64,000 bases of DNA from Paraconiothyrium sp. Pb-2020 (GCA_022419385.1 JAJUBI010000004.1:1903286-1967285); one strand, 5' to 3'; positions 24,622-36,414 are shown, numbered from the stretch's first letter. Notes: generated by a model from the sequence alone, not told the origin. Numbers and translations are program-made.

Positions 24622-24873
24622 CTTAATAATTCCCCACACGCTCGCTACTCGCCCCTCGACGACAATCAGGGGAACCCAGCACCTGCCTCCTCCACCCCAT
24701 TCGCTCAGCCCTCACCACTGCCGTTTCAGCACTTTACTTGAAAGCCCACCGAATACCGTCATACCCGCTCTCGCAATCCTTTTCGGGCGCGCGCCTCGCA
24801 CTCGTTGACAGCTGCACTGCGCTTAGCAACCTTACACGACAGCCTGCACCCGCCCACACGATAACGGCCGGCT

Positions 24874-26321
24874 ATGCTCCGAAACGCCTTCACGGCCGCC
24901 GTTGCGGCCTCAGCTCTTGCTGGCTCCGCCTTCGCCCAGACATGCACGAGGGACTCCAAATGCCCCAAGGACACGCCTTGCTGTGGCCGTACGTCTCTCT
25001 GTGAATTCACAATCTACACCCTCGCTGACAGACGCAGTGTATGGCCAATGTGGTGTCGGCGCCTTCTGCTTGGGAGGATGCGATCCTACCATGTCGACCA
25101 CCTTTGACTCCTGCGTGCCAAACCCCGTCTGCAAGAGCGGCACCTACAACTTCAACGACCTGAACGATGTGCAATCCATCGACAAGTACCTCGGTGACAG
25201 CTCCAAGATCAACTGGCAGGCCCAAGGCAACCCCGTCAAATACCCGTCTGGTGGTGTCGCTCTGACCATGGCTGAGGGTACTGTCGGAACCCTGCTGGCC
25301 TCGACCTTCTACGTATGGTACGGCAAGATATGCGCCACCATGTCTACCAGCCAAGGTCAAGGTGTCGTTACGGCTTTCATCATGATGTCCGATGTCAAGG
25401 ACGAAATCGATTTCGAATTCATCGGCAACGACGTCAACAACGCCCAGTCTAACTGGTATTCGCAGGGTGTCACCAACTGTAAGTTGTAATACCTCCTTGC
25501 CTGGTCTTGGTCTAATTTGGTTTGCAGACCTGAACATGGAGAAGCTCAAGGTTTCTCCCGATACCGTATCCAAGACGCACGAATACTGCATAGATTGGTC
25601 CGAAGACGAGCTCAGTTGGTCCGTCGATGGCAACCAAGGCCGCACTGTGAAGCGCTCAGACTCCTGGAACGCCACTGCTGGCCGCTTTGACTTCCCTCAG
25701 ACCCCTTCGCGCATCATGCTTTCGCTCTGGCCTGCTGGTCTTCCGTCCAACGGCAAGGGAACTATCGAGTGGGCTGGTGGTGAGATCGACTGGAATAGCA
25801 AGTACATGACCAACGGCATGTACGCTGCTCTTGTCACCAAGGTTTCCGTCGACTGCTATGACGCGCCCTCTGGTATCAAGTCGACCGGATCCAAGAGCTA
25901 TAAGTACACCGATGAGATGCCCACTAACAATACGGTCGAGATGACCAACGACATCGTTGTCTTGGGATCCCTTATGGACACCGGTGACGAGCCTGGATCC
26001 ACGGCCTCTGCATCCAAATCCAGCTCCGCCGCCAAGGCGACTAAGTCGGTCAACATGGTTCCTGGAGGAAACCCTGGTGGCGGTGCCCGCCAGGAGACCC
26101 CCGTCGCTGCTTCCAATACAGCTCAAGCTACGTCTGGCTCTTCAGACAGTGGTTCAACCGGCACCAGTGGGAGCAGCGACTCAAGCAGCAGTAGCAGCAG
26201 CGGTAGCAGTGGCTGGTCGCAAGGCGACACTGGCAACACTGGCTCAGCACCCAGCCTTGCCAAGATTAGTGGCTCTACCATTGCCATTGTCTTTGCCATC
26301 TTCGGCCTCCTTGTCCTATAA
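24874..26321 (+). CDS. GPI-anchored GH16 chitin-glucan transglycosylase (CRH/UTR2 family)
   Basis: Cell-wall enzyme expected to link chitin to beta-glucan at the outer face of the plasma membrane. Three exons, 24874-24988, 25038-25478 and 25528-26321, give 449 residues. An N-terminal signal peptide (cleavage after SAFA, about residue 21) is followed by a Cys-rich chitin-binding (CBM18-like) module with CCG, YGQCGVG and CLGGCDP at about residues 24-66. The GH16 catalytic motif DEIDFEF carries Glu161, Asp163 and Glu165, and NWYSQGVTN and WPAGLPSNGKGTIEWAGG belong to the same family. The C-terminal 120 residues are Ser/Thr/Gly-rich and end in a hydrophobic tail (IAIVFAIFGLLVL) preceded by small residues, as for a GPI anchor. 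The second intron's removal restores TNYLNMEKL. Which CRH paralogue this is cannot be told. Confidence 0.92.
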
Positions 26322-27690
26322 AAGGATCTCGCGTCCGATTTAATTTCGGCTTGTCAATGCCCTGGTTATGAGCACACATTCCTTCCCTGTCCGGCCATTC
26401 TTGTCCATCCTTACTATATCCCTGGTGTTCCGGTCCGTCCGAAAAGCCAAATTTCATATTGTTAAGATTCTTCCTAGGAGCATTGGAGTCAGCGAGCGAG
26501 CGGAACTTTTGACTGCTGAAGCGAGTATCTACATGTTCATAATCGCATTTGAAGGAAATAATGTCAACGTTGGATCGCTAGGACCTTCATCAGGGAAAGG
26601 CTTTCCTTACGTCACTCCTTTGATACCGTGAATATTGTGGAGGTGCGGGGACATGGGCGGTGTCGATAGAGAATGAAGTGTGTATACACTAGTCTGGGTC
26701 CTCTGCTGTGAGTTTGTCTACGGCTTTTGCAAGCTGCAGACGGTGCTGGCTAATCCGGAGAATCGAACCCCAGTTTTGTTCTAGGTTTACCCGCACAAAA
26801 ACCTTCAATGTTGGCAACGACGCTGGTTGAGCGGGAAAGTATCCGTGGCTGAAGTGCCCGAAAGGCGTTACTTTCAAAAAACAGATGCGCGCTGAGACCC
26901 ACAAAGCTGTTTCGTTGGCATGTTCAACTCATTGCGTGTCGTGCGCTATATCAAGTGTAATGAGTCGGCAATACGTGCGTGAGTTGTCCTACAGCCTTGA
27001 CGTTATCGCCGGACGCAAAGATCTCATCGCGGGCTAGAGATGGGTGTCTGCGTAGTCAGTTCGCCAACTGTGAATGTTGGAGCATTAACAGGGTGGGCAC
27101 GATGTTGCTGTTAGCGTTGACGTTTGGATGGTGAAGGTAGGACGATGGGCGGGGACTTGCGGTGGCATGTTTAAAGAGCTGGAGGAGCTGTGTTGGTCAA
27201 GCGCTGAGCTACTTGGATGTGCACTTATGGTCGTCGATGTCAAGGATCAGACTGCGAAACACATCCAGAGTTGACTCGGGGAGCCATATAGGTTGTGTAG
27301 TCCTACGCGTTGAGTTGTCTGCGTGTTGGCTTGAACCCCTGTCTTGGAGATGGAAATGGAGACACTGAGCAGGTTACGGCCTGATGACAGTCGCGGGATG
27401 TGGTCAGTGTGACGAGACCTGGATCTTGGCATGGGTCATATGTCAATTTACCTTTAGCACACTAGCTAGCATCATTACTCATACTCGATATATATATTCG
27501 TATACACTCACCATTGGTGAGCATAAGCGACTGGATGTTGCCGATGGGCTCAAGAGTCTCTACGTGGCGTTCAGGTAGGTATACTATTCAACATAGCTTT
27601 CGAGTCAGGTTCGTGGACGCTGTTGTAACTGGAAAGCACATCAGGAAGGGAATGGTTAAAAAGTATGCAGAGAGGGCATATTCTGCCCTT
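26322..27690. other. Intergenic, GH16 3' flank to unrecognised gene
   Basis: Convergent region between the GH16 stop and the 3' end of the minus-strand gene at 27691. No open frame above 94 codons, no recognisable RNA gene. A GAATCGAACCCC string at 26760-26771 resembles a tRNA T arm but has no tRNA around it. Confidence 0.5.
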
Positions 27691-28928
27691 TCAGAGCGCC
27701 AGGTCGCCCAAGATAGCGGCGTCTTCGCCGGGACCACCAAGATTTCCATCACCCCCACCATCGCTACCAGGCCTAACAGGTAGGTCGCCAACGCGCGGCG
27801 GCGGAGGTAGTCCGGCCCGCTTATTCTGTCTGCTCCATCGAGGGAAGGCTTCACTTCGGTCGATGTTCTCACTCGACCTGTCCTCGTTCTGTGCGCGGTG
27901 GTAGATTGCTTTGCCTAGTCGAATCGTAATCGCATCTTCCATGGCGCAGAGGAAGCTGTTGCGCAGAAAAAGATGGATCTGATCTAGCGCCTGCTTATGC
28001 TCTGGAGGGGGATGGAATATCGCGTCGAAATCAATGTATTTCGCTACGGGAGCCCACATCAAGTTGCAAACGCGTTCACTCCACTGGGACAGGATGATAG
28101 CCTTGCGTGCTTGCGGAGTAATCATACAGATATCTTCATGACCTTGATCGGTGTGTTGTTGGCGGATCGACTTCGCCAAAGGAAGGATGAAGCTGGAGTT
28201 ATTATCAGTGAAAGTTAGGTATAGCAGCGAACCTTACAACATACCTCGTCAAAACTGCGTGTTGCCATTTCTTCGCTTTGTTCCTAAGTTTCTTGGCTTC
28301 GTCCCTGAAGGAGAGGGTACCGCGGCCTAGATTATTTAGAAGGCGGGTGAGGTTCGCATTTGAGAAATGGTGATCGACTAGACAAATCAAGGCGCAAGCT
28401 TGGGCAATGGCAAAGTTGCGGTCTAGAGGCTGATATTAGATCTAAATCATATTTATGTAGTATTTGGATAAGTACATACTATATCCTTCTGCTGTCCATC
28501 GCCCATCCATGTTGCCGATGTTATTGGTATACAAAGGAATGAACCATGAGCAATCCTTAGCGAATTCGATTTCACGGTCACCGAACATAAGTTCGCCTGC
28601 TCCCTGGGGCATGGTCGACGGGTGATTCGAGGCTATTTGATTCCACATGCGCTGACGCTGTGTGTTGGTCTGGTTGCCCAAACGCGGCCCCTCTGCGGGG
28701 TTTCCGAGTAGTACGATGCCTGGGGGGGCTGGGGGAACTGGGGGGCCTGGGGGAACTGCTAGACTTAGGCACACATCGTAGTCTAGACCTAGTTCTATAT
28801 TCTAAGTAAATTCTAGCAGATTACCTCTTCAATCCTAATAGTCTAGCGAGCGGCTTCCAGTAATAGGGGACTCCGTGAATGTAGGCAAATCTTTGGATCC
28901 GAAGCGGCAGGAAAGCAACCGAGCTCAT
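27691..28928 (-). CDS. Unrecognised protein, spliced, 5' end uncertain
   Basis: I do not recognise this family. Three exons are well supported: the one ending at 28480, then 28422-28245 and 28192-27691. Introns of 57 nt (donor GTATGT, branch CTAAT, acceptor CTCTAG) and 52 nt (donor GTATGT, branch CTAAC) keep frame. The assembled chain has a Pro-rich N-terminal stretch (PPGPPVPPAPP), REIEFAKDCSWFIPLYTNN, a helical middle (NRNFAIAQACALICLVDHH, LTRLLNNLGRG, KKLRNKAKKW), a region with CMITPQARKAIIL, and a Gly/Pro-rich tail. No signal peptide or membrane span. The N-terminus is unsure: in the upper exon the frame is open up to 28803, just after a TTTACTTAG acceptor, while an ATG exon at 28928 (MSSVAFLPLRIQRFAYIHG) looks coding but does not join in frame by any standard intron. 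Confidence 0.55.
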
Positions 28929-29828
28929 TCTACAGAAACTTGCATGGATGAAGGAACATTGCAATCAAAAAGGAGAGCTGCGGAGTTCGATGAGTTGATC
29001 GTGACCAGATGAAATGGTCCTCCAATTCGATCTGAGCGCTGGGTCACACTTGGACTTCCTCTTCCGCATCGCTACCGCGAAGCATAGTATTTTGCGACCG
29101 ACGAGAACGTAGCCTTCGAACGTCACAAGATGCCGAGCAGATGTGTCTACGGCCTGCACACCAGACCCTGTTATACCCTGCATCGTCATGGTTTTGCCTT
29201 CCGCTCAATCGCCATTGGTGTACACCATGAATATGGAACGCTACGCGTTGGTCTTGGCTACATTTGTCGTAATGGCCGCAATGGCGTCGCAGGAGGTAAT
29301 GCGGGGTTGAAGACGTCGCCCATCGACCCAGAACTACCACATCGAGAACTCGAAATCTAGATACGCCTTGTTCTTGGCTGCGGCACAAAGACAAGCTTTG
29401 TGTGGCAAGTCAAGCTTTTGAGCTGCCGTCTTGGGTGCAGGACCCATCTCCCAAAGCATACAATGCATCACTTGCCAGGTGATAAGAGCGCAGTGAGTGG
29501 CCGCCTATCTCCGTTACGCTATCGAAAGGCGGAGATGTCAGTAATCCTCCAGGGCTCTTTACTAAGCACAAGCCTACAGCCAACCGCTAGAAGAGGCACG
29601 GCTAAGGCTGCAGACGCGTTGCCCGCGAATTAGAAGGGGACCTATCGTAGCAGCTGCTTTACGCCTTCGGCATTTATGGAGCGCATGCTGTCGTCATGAA
29701 TGAAGAGCTATAGATATGTACCTGCGACGAGCTCTTCATTGAATATCCACCCAGTAGTCGGGGTTTTCCATCACAACTGCCTGCTGCTCCATTCTTAAGT
29801 CACAGGCCATTCGAGCCATTACTCTAGA
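28929..29828. other. Divergent intergenic region before the aquaporin gene
   Basis: Holds the promoters of the minus-strand unrecognised gene and the plus-strand aquaporin gene. A minus-strand stretch at 28965-29394 is partly open in two frames with stops in each; it could be a decayed fragment, but nothing identifies it. Confidence 0.45.
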
Positions 29829-31027
29829 ATGGCCACCAGAGACCACATAGAACGACTGGAGACACAAGAGCTCGAATTGGGTGCTACTGATGCGGTCCGC
29901 AGACACATCTCAAGGAAGGTGGTTGAGCCAAGGGCCGTTTCACAACAGAAACTTGACTTTGAACATGCAAGACCAAGATGGCTACGTGAGATGATGGCCG
30001 AAGCGACCGGGGTCTTCTTCTACGTCTATCCCGGCATTGCCGCTACAGCAGCATTCTTCACGAATGAGACGGAACCACAATTCGGGTCACTGTTCATGAT
30101 CGGTTGGGCATATGCGATTGGTATTGCCTTTGCAATCATTACTTGTGCATCAACATCTGGAGGCCACTTCAACCCTGGTGAGCTGTTGTGCACTATTGTC
30201 CCGCCTCAATCACTGATGCCTTCCAGCTATAACTCTCTGCTTTGCTTTCTGGCAAGGTTTTCCCTGGAAGAAAGTCCCGTACTACATCTTTGCACAGATA
30301 TTTGGAGCCTTCGTAGCCGGCTTGATCCTCATGGGCCAGTATCATGAGCAGATAACGGCCTTTACTGCGAAGTCAATCTCGGACGGGAAGGGGACTGTCT
30401 ACAATGGTGGACCTGCCAGTATTCTTTGCAGTTTCCCTGGACCCACCCAGAATAACCTTGGTTATCTCTTGATGATAGAATTCTTCGTTGACAGCTTTAT
30501 CGTGAGTATAAATGTGTTCACCATTTTGGCCTAAGTTCACCTAAGTCTAGGGTATCGTAATTTGGGCAGCGCTTGACCCCGCCAACCCATTCATCACTCC
30601 CGCATCGGCACCTTTTGTAATTGGTCTTGCCTATGGAAAGTACGTTCGTGCCTCTCTCATTTATCTTCTCACTTACTGACATTCGAACAGCATGGTCTGG
30701 GGCTTCGCTAACATCACCATCTCCACCAATCTAGCGCGTGATCTCGGTACTCGCATCGTTGCAGCTATCTGGTATGGTGGTGAAGCGTTTTCTTACAAAA
30801 ATTACAGTTGGATCAGTATCCTGGTCAATATTCCAGCGACCTTCTTCGCTACCGCATACTATGAGATGCTTATGCGGGACAGTCTGAAGAAGATCGGAAC
30901 AGGACACGCTGTGCATATTGATGGGGAAGAGGGGTTGCAGAGGCACTTGACAAAAACGAGGACACTGGAGACGGAAACTGGCGCAACGGCCGTGACGAGG
31001 AAACAAGAGGAAGCAGGCTTGGTGTGA
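29829..31027 (+). CDS. Aquaporin/aquaglyceroporin-like channel (MIP family)
   Basis: Membrane channel for water or small neutral solutes, about 349 residues. Four exons: 29829-30177, 30227-30501, 30551-30639 and 30691-31027, with introns of 49, 49 and 51 nt. The first intron splits the Ala codon of the first NPA box, so only the spliced product shows SGGHFNPA (Asn115-Ala117). The second box reads NLA (251-253), followed by RDLGTR, the Arg-Asp pair typical of glycerol-type channels. Hydrophobic segments are visible at WLREMMAEATGVFFYVYPG, FMIGWAYAIGIAFAIIT, YYIFAQIFGAFVAGLILM, LLMIEFFVDSFI, FVIGLAYGNMVWGFA and ISILVNIPATFFATAYY, a six-span layout. The N- and C-termini are hydrophilic and cytosolic in this family. 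The first box is standard; the odd second box is common in fungal non-classical aquaglyceroporins. Confidence 0.9.
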
Positions 31028-31814
31028 GAAGGAACGCTTGAAACAATCAGGCCAATTAGGCCAATTAGGCGCGCAATAGGCACGTACGTTGGTTGCAGAG
31101 GGTGGATGTGGGTATTAATTGACTTAATTTAACAGTGCTTGACGAGAACGAAGTGCAAAATCATGTTCGGTAGTGATTCTTGAAGAGTCGCATGCAGCTG
31201 TGCGATGCCATACGATATTCGCCGACGCCGGTCTTCGGCATCGGACTTCCACCATTTCGGTCTACGACCATCACCGCCACCGCGAGTCATGGTTCTAGCA
31301 TTATACTCCACCGGCATACCCAGCAGTCATAAAAGCTGCCTTCTCGTGTTCTCGTGCCACTCAATGATGTGCGCATCATTCATGTTGGGCTGAAAGTTCG
31401 GATACCGGCAGTTTTGTGTATCGCCCCCAAATCGATGCTCGTACCTGCATAATACTACCCGCGTGAGAAATGCTACGACGAAAGACATGAAAGCAGTCTA
31501 TGTGTCACTAAATCAGCAAGAAATCAAAGCCACAGCGCATATACCCTGCTTGATCCGAGCTATAGCCATTTGAACATGTGTCGATCATGGAGTCACTATA
31601 CACCTTGGCCAGACTATGGTGAAGTATAGTTATACGAGCTTGATCCTAGCGCTCGGCTCATCCAACGTTGATTTATGTTGTTGTCTTCGGACTTAGATTA
31701 AGGTACATATAGTCTCTTGATCATGCAAGTTTGCTTTCGTTGAGCGAACCACTTCCATTCTTGTTTTCTCTCGCACAATTTTCATTTGTTCAAGGATCCC
31801 TAATATATGTGATC
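31028..31814. other. Intergenic between aquaporin and laccase genes
   Basis: Same-strand spacer holding the aquaporin 3' flank and the laccase promoter. No gene is supported; short overlapping open frames only. Confidence 0.5.
31049..31070. repeat. Short tandem repeat (10-bp unit, two copies)
   Basis: GGCCAATTA repeats with a 10-bp period just after the aquaporin stop, likely within its 3' UTR. Too short to mean much. Confidence 0.5.
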
Positions 31815-33911
31815 ATGGGGTCTCTCCTTCGTTCCCTTATATTCATCGGGACGTTCTGCAGCGGTGTTGTGCTGATTTCTGCTGAATCGGTAGAGACCTC
31901 CGTTGTGCCCAGACAGGCCACAGCGGGCTTCACTTGCTCTTATCCCGGATATCAGAGCTGCAATAGCAAGGAAGATCGAAGTTGCTGGGTGAAAAAGAAT
32001 GGTACAACATACAATATCGACACTGATTACGAAGAAGATTTTCCAGTTGGCATCACCAGAACTGTGGGTAGCAGTCTCGATATTCTCATATACTTCCCAT
32101 GGCTTCAAAATTCTATTCTAATCATTGTTTAGTTCAACTTAGAGATAGCTGAGAAAGTAGTAAGCCCAGATGGCTTCGCAAAGGTTGCACAAGTGGTTAA
32201 CGGTCAGTTTCCTGGTCCGATCATCGAAGCATGCTGGGGCGACACAATCGTTGTGAACGTCAAGAACGTGATCAAGAACAACGGCACCACGGTACACTTC
32301 CACGGCCTTCGCATGTACAAGGAAAACAACTTTGACGGTACCAACGGTCAGTACATATGATAGGTCTAAAGGCGTTACGCGCTGACAGAGCCAGCTATCA
32401 CTCAATGCCCTATTGCTCGGGGTGATACGTTTACCTACAAATTTCAGCTCAGGCAATATGGACACAGCTGGTATCATTCTCACTATAGCTCTCAGTATGG
32501 CGAAGGGACCTTCGGCCCAGTGGTGGTCCACGGACCCTCAACAGGCAATTGGGATGAGGAATTCGATCCGATTATGGTGCACGAATGGCATCATGCCAGC
32601 GCTTACGACGCATTCCGCGAGTCGATGACCTCCCCAGCACCACCCAAGGCCGACCTTATAACGCTCAACGGCATCGGTCGCAACAATGAACTTGGCACGG
32701 GTTCCTTTTTCCTGCAGAGATTCGAGAAAAATAAGAAGTATCTTCTTCGCATTACCAACAGCGCCATCGACTTCCACTTCCACTTTTCCATTGACAACCA
32801 TCTCCTTCAGGTTGTCTCTGTGGATTATGTGCCCATAAAGCCTTTCTGGACAAACTCACTTTCAGTTGGAATTGGTCAGCGTTACGGTGTCATTGTTCAC
32901 GCCAATCAAACAGCTTCTACCAATGGAAAATACTGGATACGCACAGAGTACTTCGATGGCAATGTCCAAGACTCCACGTTCTGTCAATTTCCCCAGCAGA
33001 ATTATCCGCCGAACCAGACTGATACGCAACGTGTGGGTATCCTCAGCTACAGCGGTGCAGGCTCTGGTGACCCCGAAACATCGAGGTGGCCTGTAAAGGT
33101 TGGCTGTAAGGACCCTGTTTTTGAGCCTCACTATAAGTGGAATGTGACGCCTCCACAAAACGATGTGCTCAAGAACGCGCGTTATGTCGGAATTGACAGA
33201 AGCAAAGAGGCTCATGGCGCATTCCGTTGGCTGCTTGCAGATCAGCCTCAATGGCTCAATTACTCCAATCCAACACTTCTGAACCTGGGCAATACGACTT
33301 GGACGTCCGACTACGTTCTAGAGCCATGTAAGCTATCGGCGACTCTTCATGTATGTTCCAGAATTGATATATAGCTGCAGACTCCTACAACGATCCTGAA
33401 GGATTCGTCTATTTTATTATCAATTCAGGCGGCGGCCCTAGCAATCTTGTTGGCGTAAGTTCTGAACACGAGTTACCTTTAGTGATGCCCCTGAGGTTTG
33501 CGTCGGTTGACTTCTACTAAGGGCACTCACCCAATGCATCTTCATGGCCACGACTTTGCCATTCTCTCGCAAGGCGAAGGTCCCTTCGATCCAGCAAACC
33601 CTGTGTACAACACAGTCAATCCGCCTCGCCGGGATACCGCCATGCTCCCCGCAATGGGCCACCTGGTCCTCGCATACAAGACCGACAACCCTGGTGCTTG
33701 GCTCCTCCACTGTCACATCGGTTGGCATGCCGGATCGGGGATGTCACTTCAGATCCTTGAGCGACAAAAGGAGATCACAAAATGGGTCGGTGGCTCCGCT
33801 GCCTTTGAACCTGCGAAGAGAGGTTGCAAGAATTGGAATGCCTTTTTGGCGAAACACAAAAATGACCCGAATGTCTTCAACCCTGCTAACCAGGATGACT
33901 CGGGTATATGA
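31815..33911 (+). CDS. Secreted laccase (multicopper oxidase)
   Basis: Extracellular phenol-oxidising multicopper oxidase of about 621 residues. Five exons: 31815-32063, 32133-32346, 32389-33327, 33381-33454, 33522-33911; introns of 69, 42, 53 and 67 nt all keep frame. A signal peptide (LLRSLIFIGTFCSGVVLIS) is followed by a likely propeptide with VVPRQA. Copper ligands are all present: VHFHG near residue 138, HSWYHSH at 180-186, HPMHLHGH from 495 and HCHIGWHAGSGM around Cys556. The residue ten past that Cys, which flanks type-1 copper, is Met566. The protein ends in DSGI, matching the C-terminal plug of ascomycete laccases. Many NxT/S sites suggest glycosylation. The short exon 4 (74 nt) and the exact acceptor at 33521 are less certain. 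It faces a receptor gene and lies 7 kb from a tyrosinase. Confidence 0.92.
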
Positions 33912-35067
33912 AAAGGTCGAATGTCTGCTTGGTCTTATGCATCCAATCTGGTGCATCACGGGAGAAACGTATGCGGGAGCTACATGAATTCGGAACATTA
34001 GAAGGGCATCTACACAGGACTTCTCGAGACCACGACAGCAGCGGGGTGTTCCACTCTTAAAAGCCTACCAGAATTGAGTAAGCACTCTCTTAATTCTATT
34101 TGCATCTATTCAATATTTGTTTCCAGGAACATTATTTTGGAGGCTTTGTTTTTGCGAAGCTCAGAGATTATATGTACGCCAACTAGTACTTGTGCGACCC
34201 AATATTCCGGATCATCCTCCGCAATCGGCATTACGCTGATCAAGCAGATTGGTAAGGAGCTCTTGTTATATTCCCATGGTTGATTGAATAATAGAACCCA
34301 ATGGTTCTGTTCTATGTGGCGTTTTGTATCTGTATACAGCCCCAAAAGCTCGCCTGGGCCTAATTATGATCCCATTCGTATACACGTGCTCAGATTGATT
34401 TTGGTAAATTATATCACACCCGAGCGCACTTCATGTCTCGATAGGGCGCATGCTGACTTGTAGCGTGCATACCAATGATGTAGAAGCAATTCTAAACTGT
34501 GTCGCTCTTCGCGGCCCTCCGTCATGACAAAGAACGTGCGGAATTCGTTGCTCCATCACATACTGACTTGTTTTGCATCTTCCCACGCAGCATGGAAGGA
34601 TCGATCGATAAAATCGTGTCCAAAGTTGCATGGCAATTGATATACCGCTTGTGTCATTGCCTGTTGTAGTGTGATCTACGGACGAACTTACTCAGATCCT
34701 TGCGCAACGATCCTAGGAACCGATGCCCTGGGTTGCGATAGTTTGCATGCGAGTCGTGTATAGTGTGGAGAGCTTTTTTCCTCCAGTGCGGAGTTGAAAG
34801 TGAGCGTCAAATCGTGGACTGTCGACTGCTGCGCAACAGCAATGTAGAACTGGTACAAAAAAAACTGGAACATAAGGTGAGGAACAATGAAACAAGAGTA
34901 TCAGTGAAGGCAAGGCAGAATGACTATGCGTGATACACCCGAAAAGGAAATAAATTTACCATTAGCTTGCGATAGCACTGATACCACGCAAGATTCTATT
35001 ACTGAGTCGTTTCGAATAGGCAATAAAAGGGTCCTCCAGGGACCTAACTTCTAGTGCAATTCACCTC
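33912..35067. other. Convergent intergenic region
   Basis: Between the laccase stop and the 3' end of the rhodopsin-type gene. Only short overlapping open frames; nothing supported. Confidence 0.5.
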
Positions 35068-36414
35068 CTAGGTAACGCGAACTTCCGTAGTCACGCTGAT
35101 ATCCTTTGGACCCAAATCGAATGGTCTTATGCTCTCGTTGCTATCCTTGGAGTTGATGACGTCCCATGCCTCCTTGTCCGCTCTTCCGGAAAGCTGTGAA
35201 TGTTGTGTCGAGACCTGTACGCTGTAAGGATAGCTAGGCTCGGTTATCGTCTCCCTTCTACTCCGGATGATGTGCATTGGGATGCCTTTGTCGTGTTGGC
35301 TCTCCATGTTATGGTAGCCGAGAGAATGTGCGCCTGTGTAAGCCGAGGGCCTGCCTGTGCCTTTTGTTCGCCCGCCTGATGAAATGGCGCTCACAGTCTG
35401 GAGCGCCCAGTTAAAGAGAGGTTTCAATGCAGGCAAGGACGCAGCGACAATTCCAATTGTGAGCTCAATATAGTTCCACACGTTAAAAGAGTCGTGTACA
35501 GTCCAGTCCGGATCGTCGAGTACTGTATACTGCTGAGCTGCTTTGACGATACCTGCTGCACATGCAAACCACCCAAAAGAAAGAACGACAATCAACGACA
35601 TCTTTGTACGCATATTGATTTGCAGTTTCCAAATTAGTGGGATTGGTAACGTTGCGAACAGTATATCGGTGATGATATTGAAGACTGCTTGGGTGAGTTA
35701 CGAAGATGTTCTTGATAGGTGTGCGTACTGACCACTGTTCATAAGGCCCAGATTTCGGAACGTGGTATTATTGTAGCAACGAGCATTCCCTGTTCCTAAT
35801 GGTGCGGGGCGAAGGCTCGAATCCCAAGCGGCTTCCACAGGAAGACATTGAAAGATGAGTGTACCGGCACAAGCGAGCGTGATCGCGACAATGAAAATGA
35901 TGGTTACCTGTAGAAATCGAGTCTGCTGCTTGGTTGCGGAGAGTCGCAGCAGCGAGAATGCGATGGATATCTTGACACCAGACAGACCGACCATGACCAT
36001 GAGTGAGTGGACGTACAGCACTTTCGCGAAAGTCTTGTACATGTTGACGTCCATAAGAAGCACCATCAAATGATTGCCCAGGCCATTTTGAGTTTCGATC
36101 ACGAAGCAGGCAAAGGAAACCGTGGCAAACACCTGGAAATAGTGAGTGTGTGCAGAACCGCGAATAATCGCCTTGCAACTCACCGTCGACACTGCCATCA
36201 TATAGTCGTCCTTTCCGAACACCCTCAACATCACGACCCGCACATAACATCGCAGTAATACGATTAACAGTGCTGCGGTGAAGAAGGTACCGGTAATGGA
36301 GAGGATCCGTTGAGCGTTCGTATAGGCGATGAAATCTGCATCAAGAGAAGGTATGACACTGGAGGCCTGCCGCTTCAAAACTTTCTCCGCTCCTGTTGCC
36401 CATGCAACAGGCAT
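35068..36414 (-). CDS. Integral membrane protein with fungal rhodopsin/PTH11-like domain
   Basis: Seven-span plasma-membrane protein, possibly a receptor of the PTH11-like class, about 415 residues. Three exons: 36414-36184, 36132-35733 and 35684-35068. The start is the ATG of MPVAWATGAEK; longer upstream frame lacks conserved tone. The first intron (51 nt, GTGAGT...TTTCCAG) contains no stop and is a multiple of three, so it reads through in frame; removal gives the family-like DDYMMAVSTVFATVSFACF. The second intron (48 nt) joins LMNSVFNIITDILFATLPIP. Visible family features: LRCYVRVVMLRVFGKDDYMM, an NARCYNN motif before the next span, ITDILFATLPIPLIWKLQ, and a hydrophilic Ser/Arg-rich cytoplasmic tail from about residue 310. 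It lacks a CFEM module. Lies between two secreted phenol-oxidase genes; its ligand is unknown. Confidence 0.85.

Larger units (their letters stand above)
19920..24873. other. Large gene-poor interval
   Basis: Nearly 5 kb with no gene I can support, against an average of one gene per about 2.5 kb elsewhere. Open frames reach 208 codons (21056-21682, minus) but show no domain, signal peptide or introns. From about 24.0 to 24.6 kb a GC-rich segment is open in several frames on both strands, typical of base-composition artefacts. The last few hundred bases are the GH16 promoter and leader. Confidence 0.5.

Noticed and set aside
24032..24626. Overlapping long open frames on both strands
   Set aside because: Mutually overlapping in a GC-rich segment just upstream of the GH16 promoter; stops are rare there simply from base composition.
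26757..26780. tRNA T-arm-like string (GGGTTCGATTCTCC on the minus strand)
   Set aside because: No acceptor, D or anticodon arm in the flanking bases.
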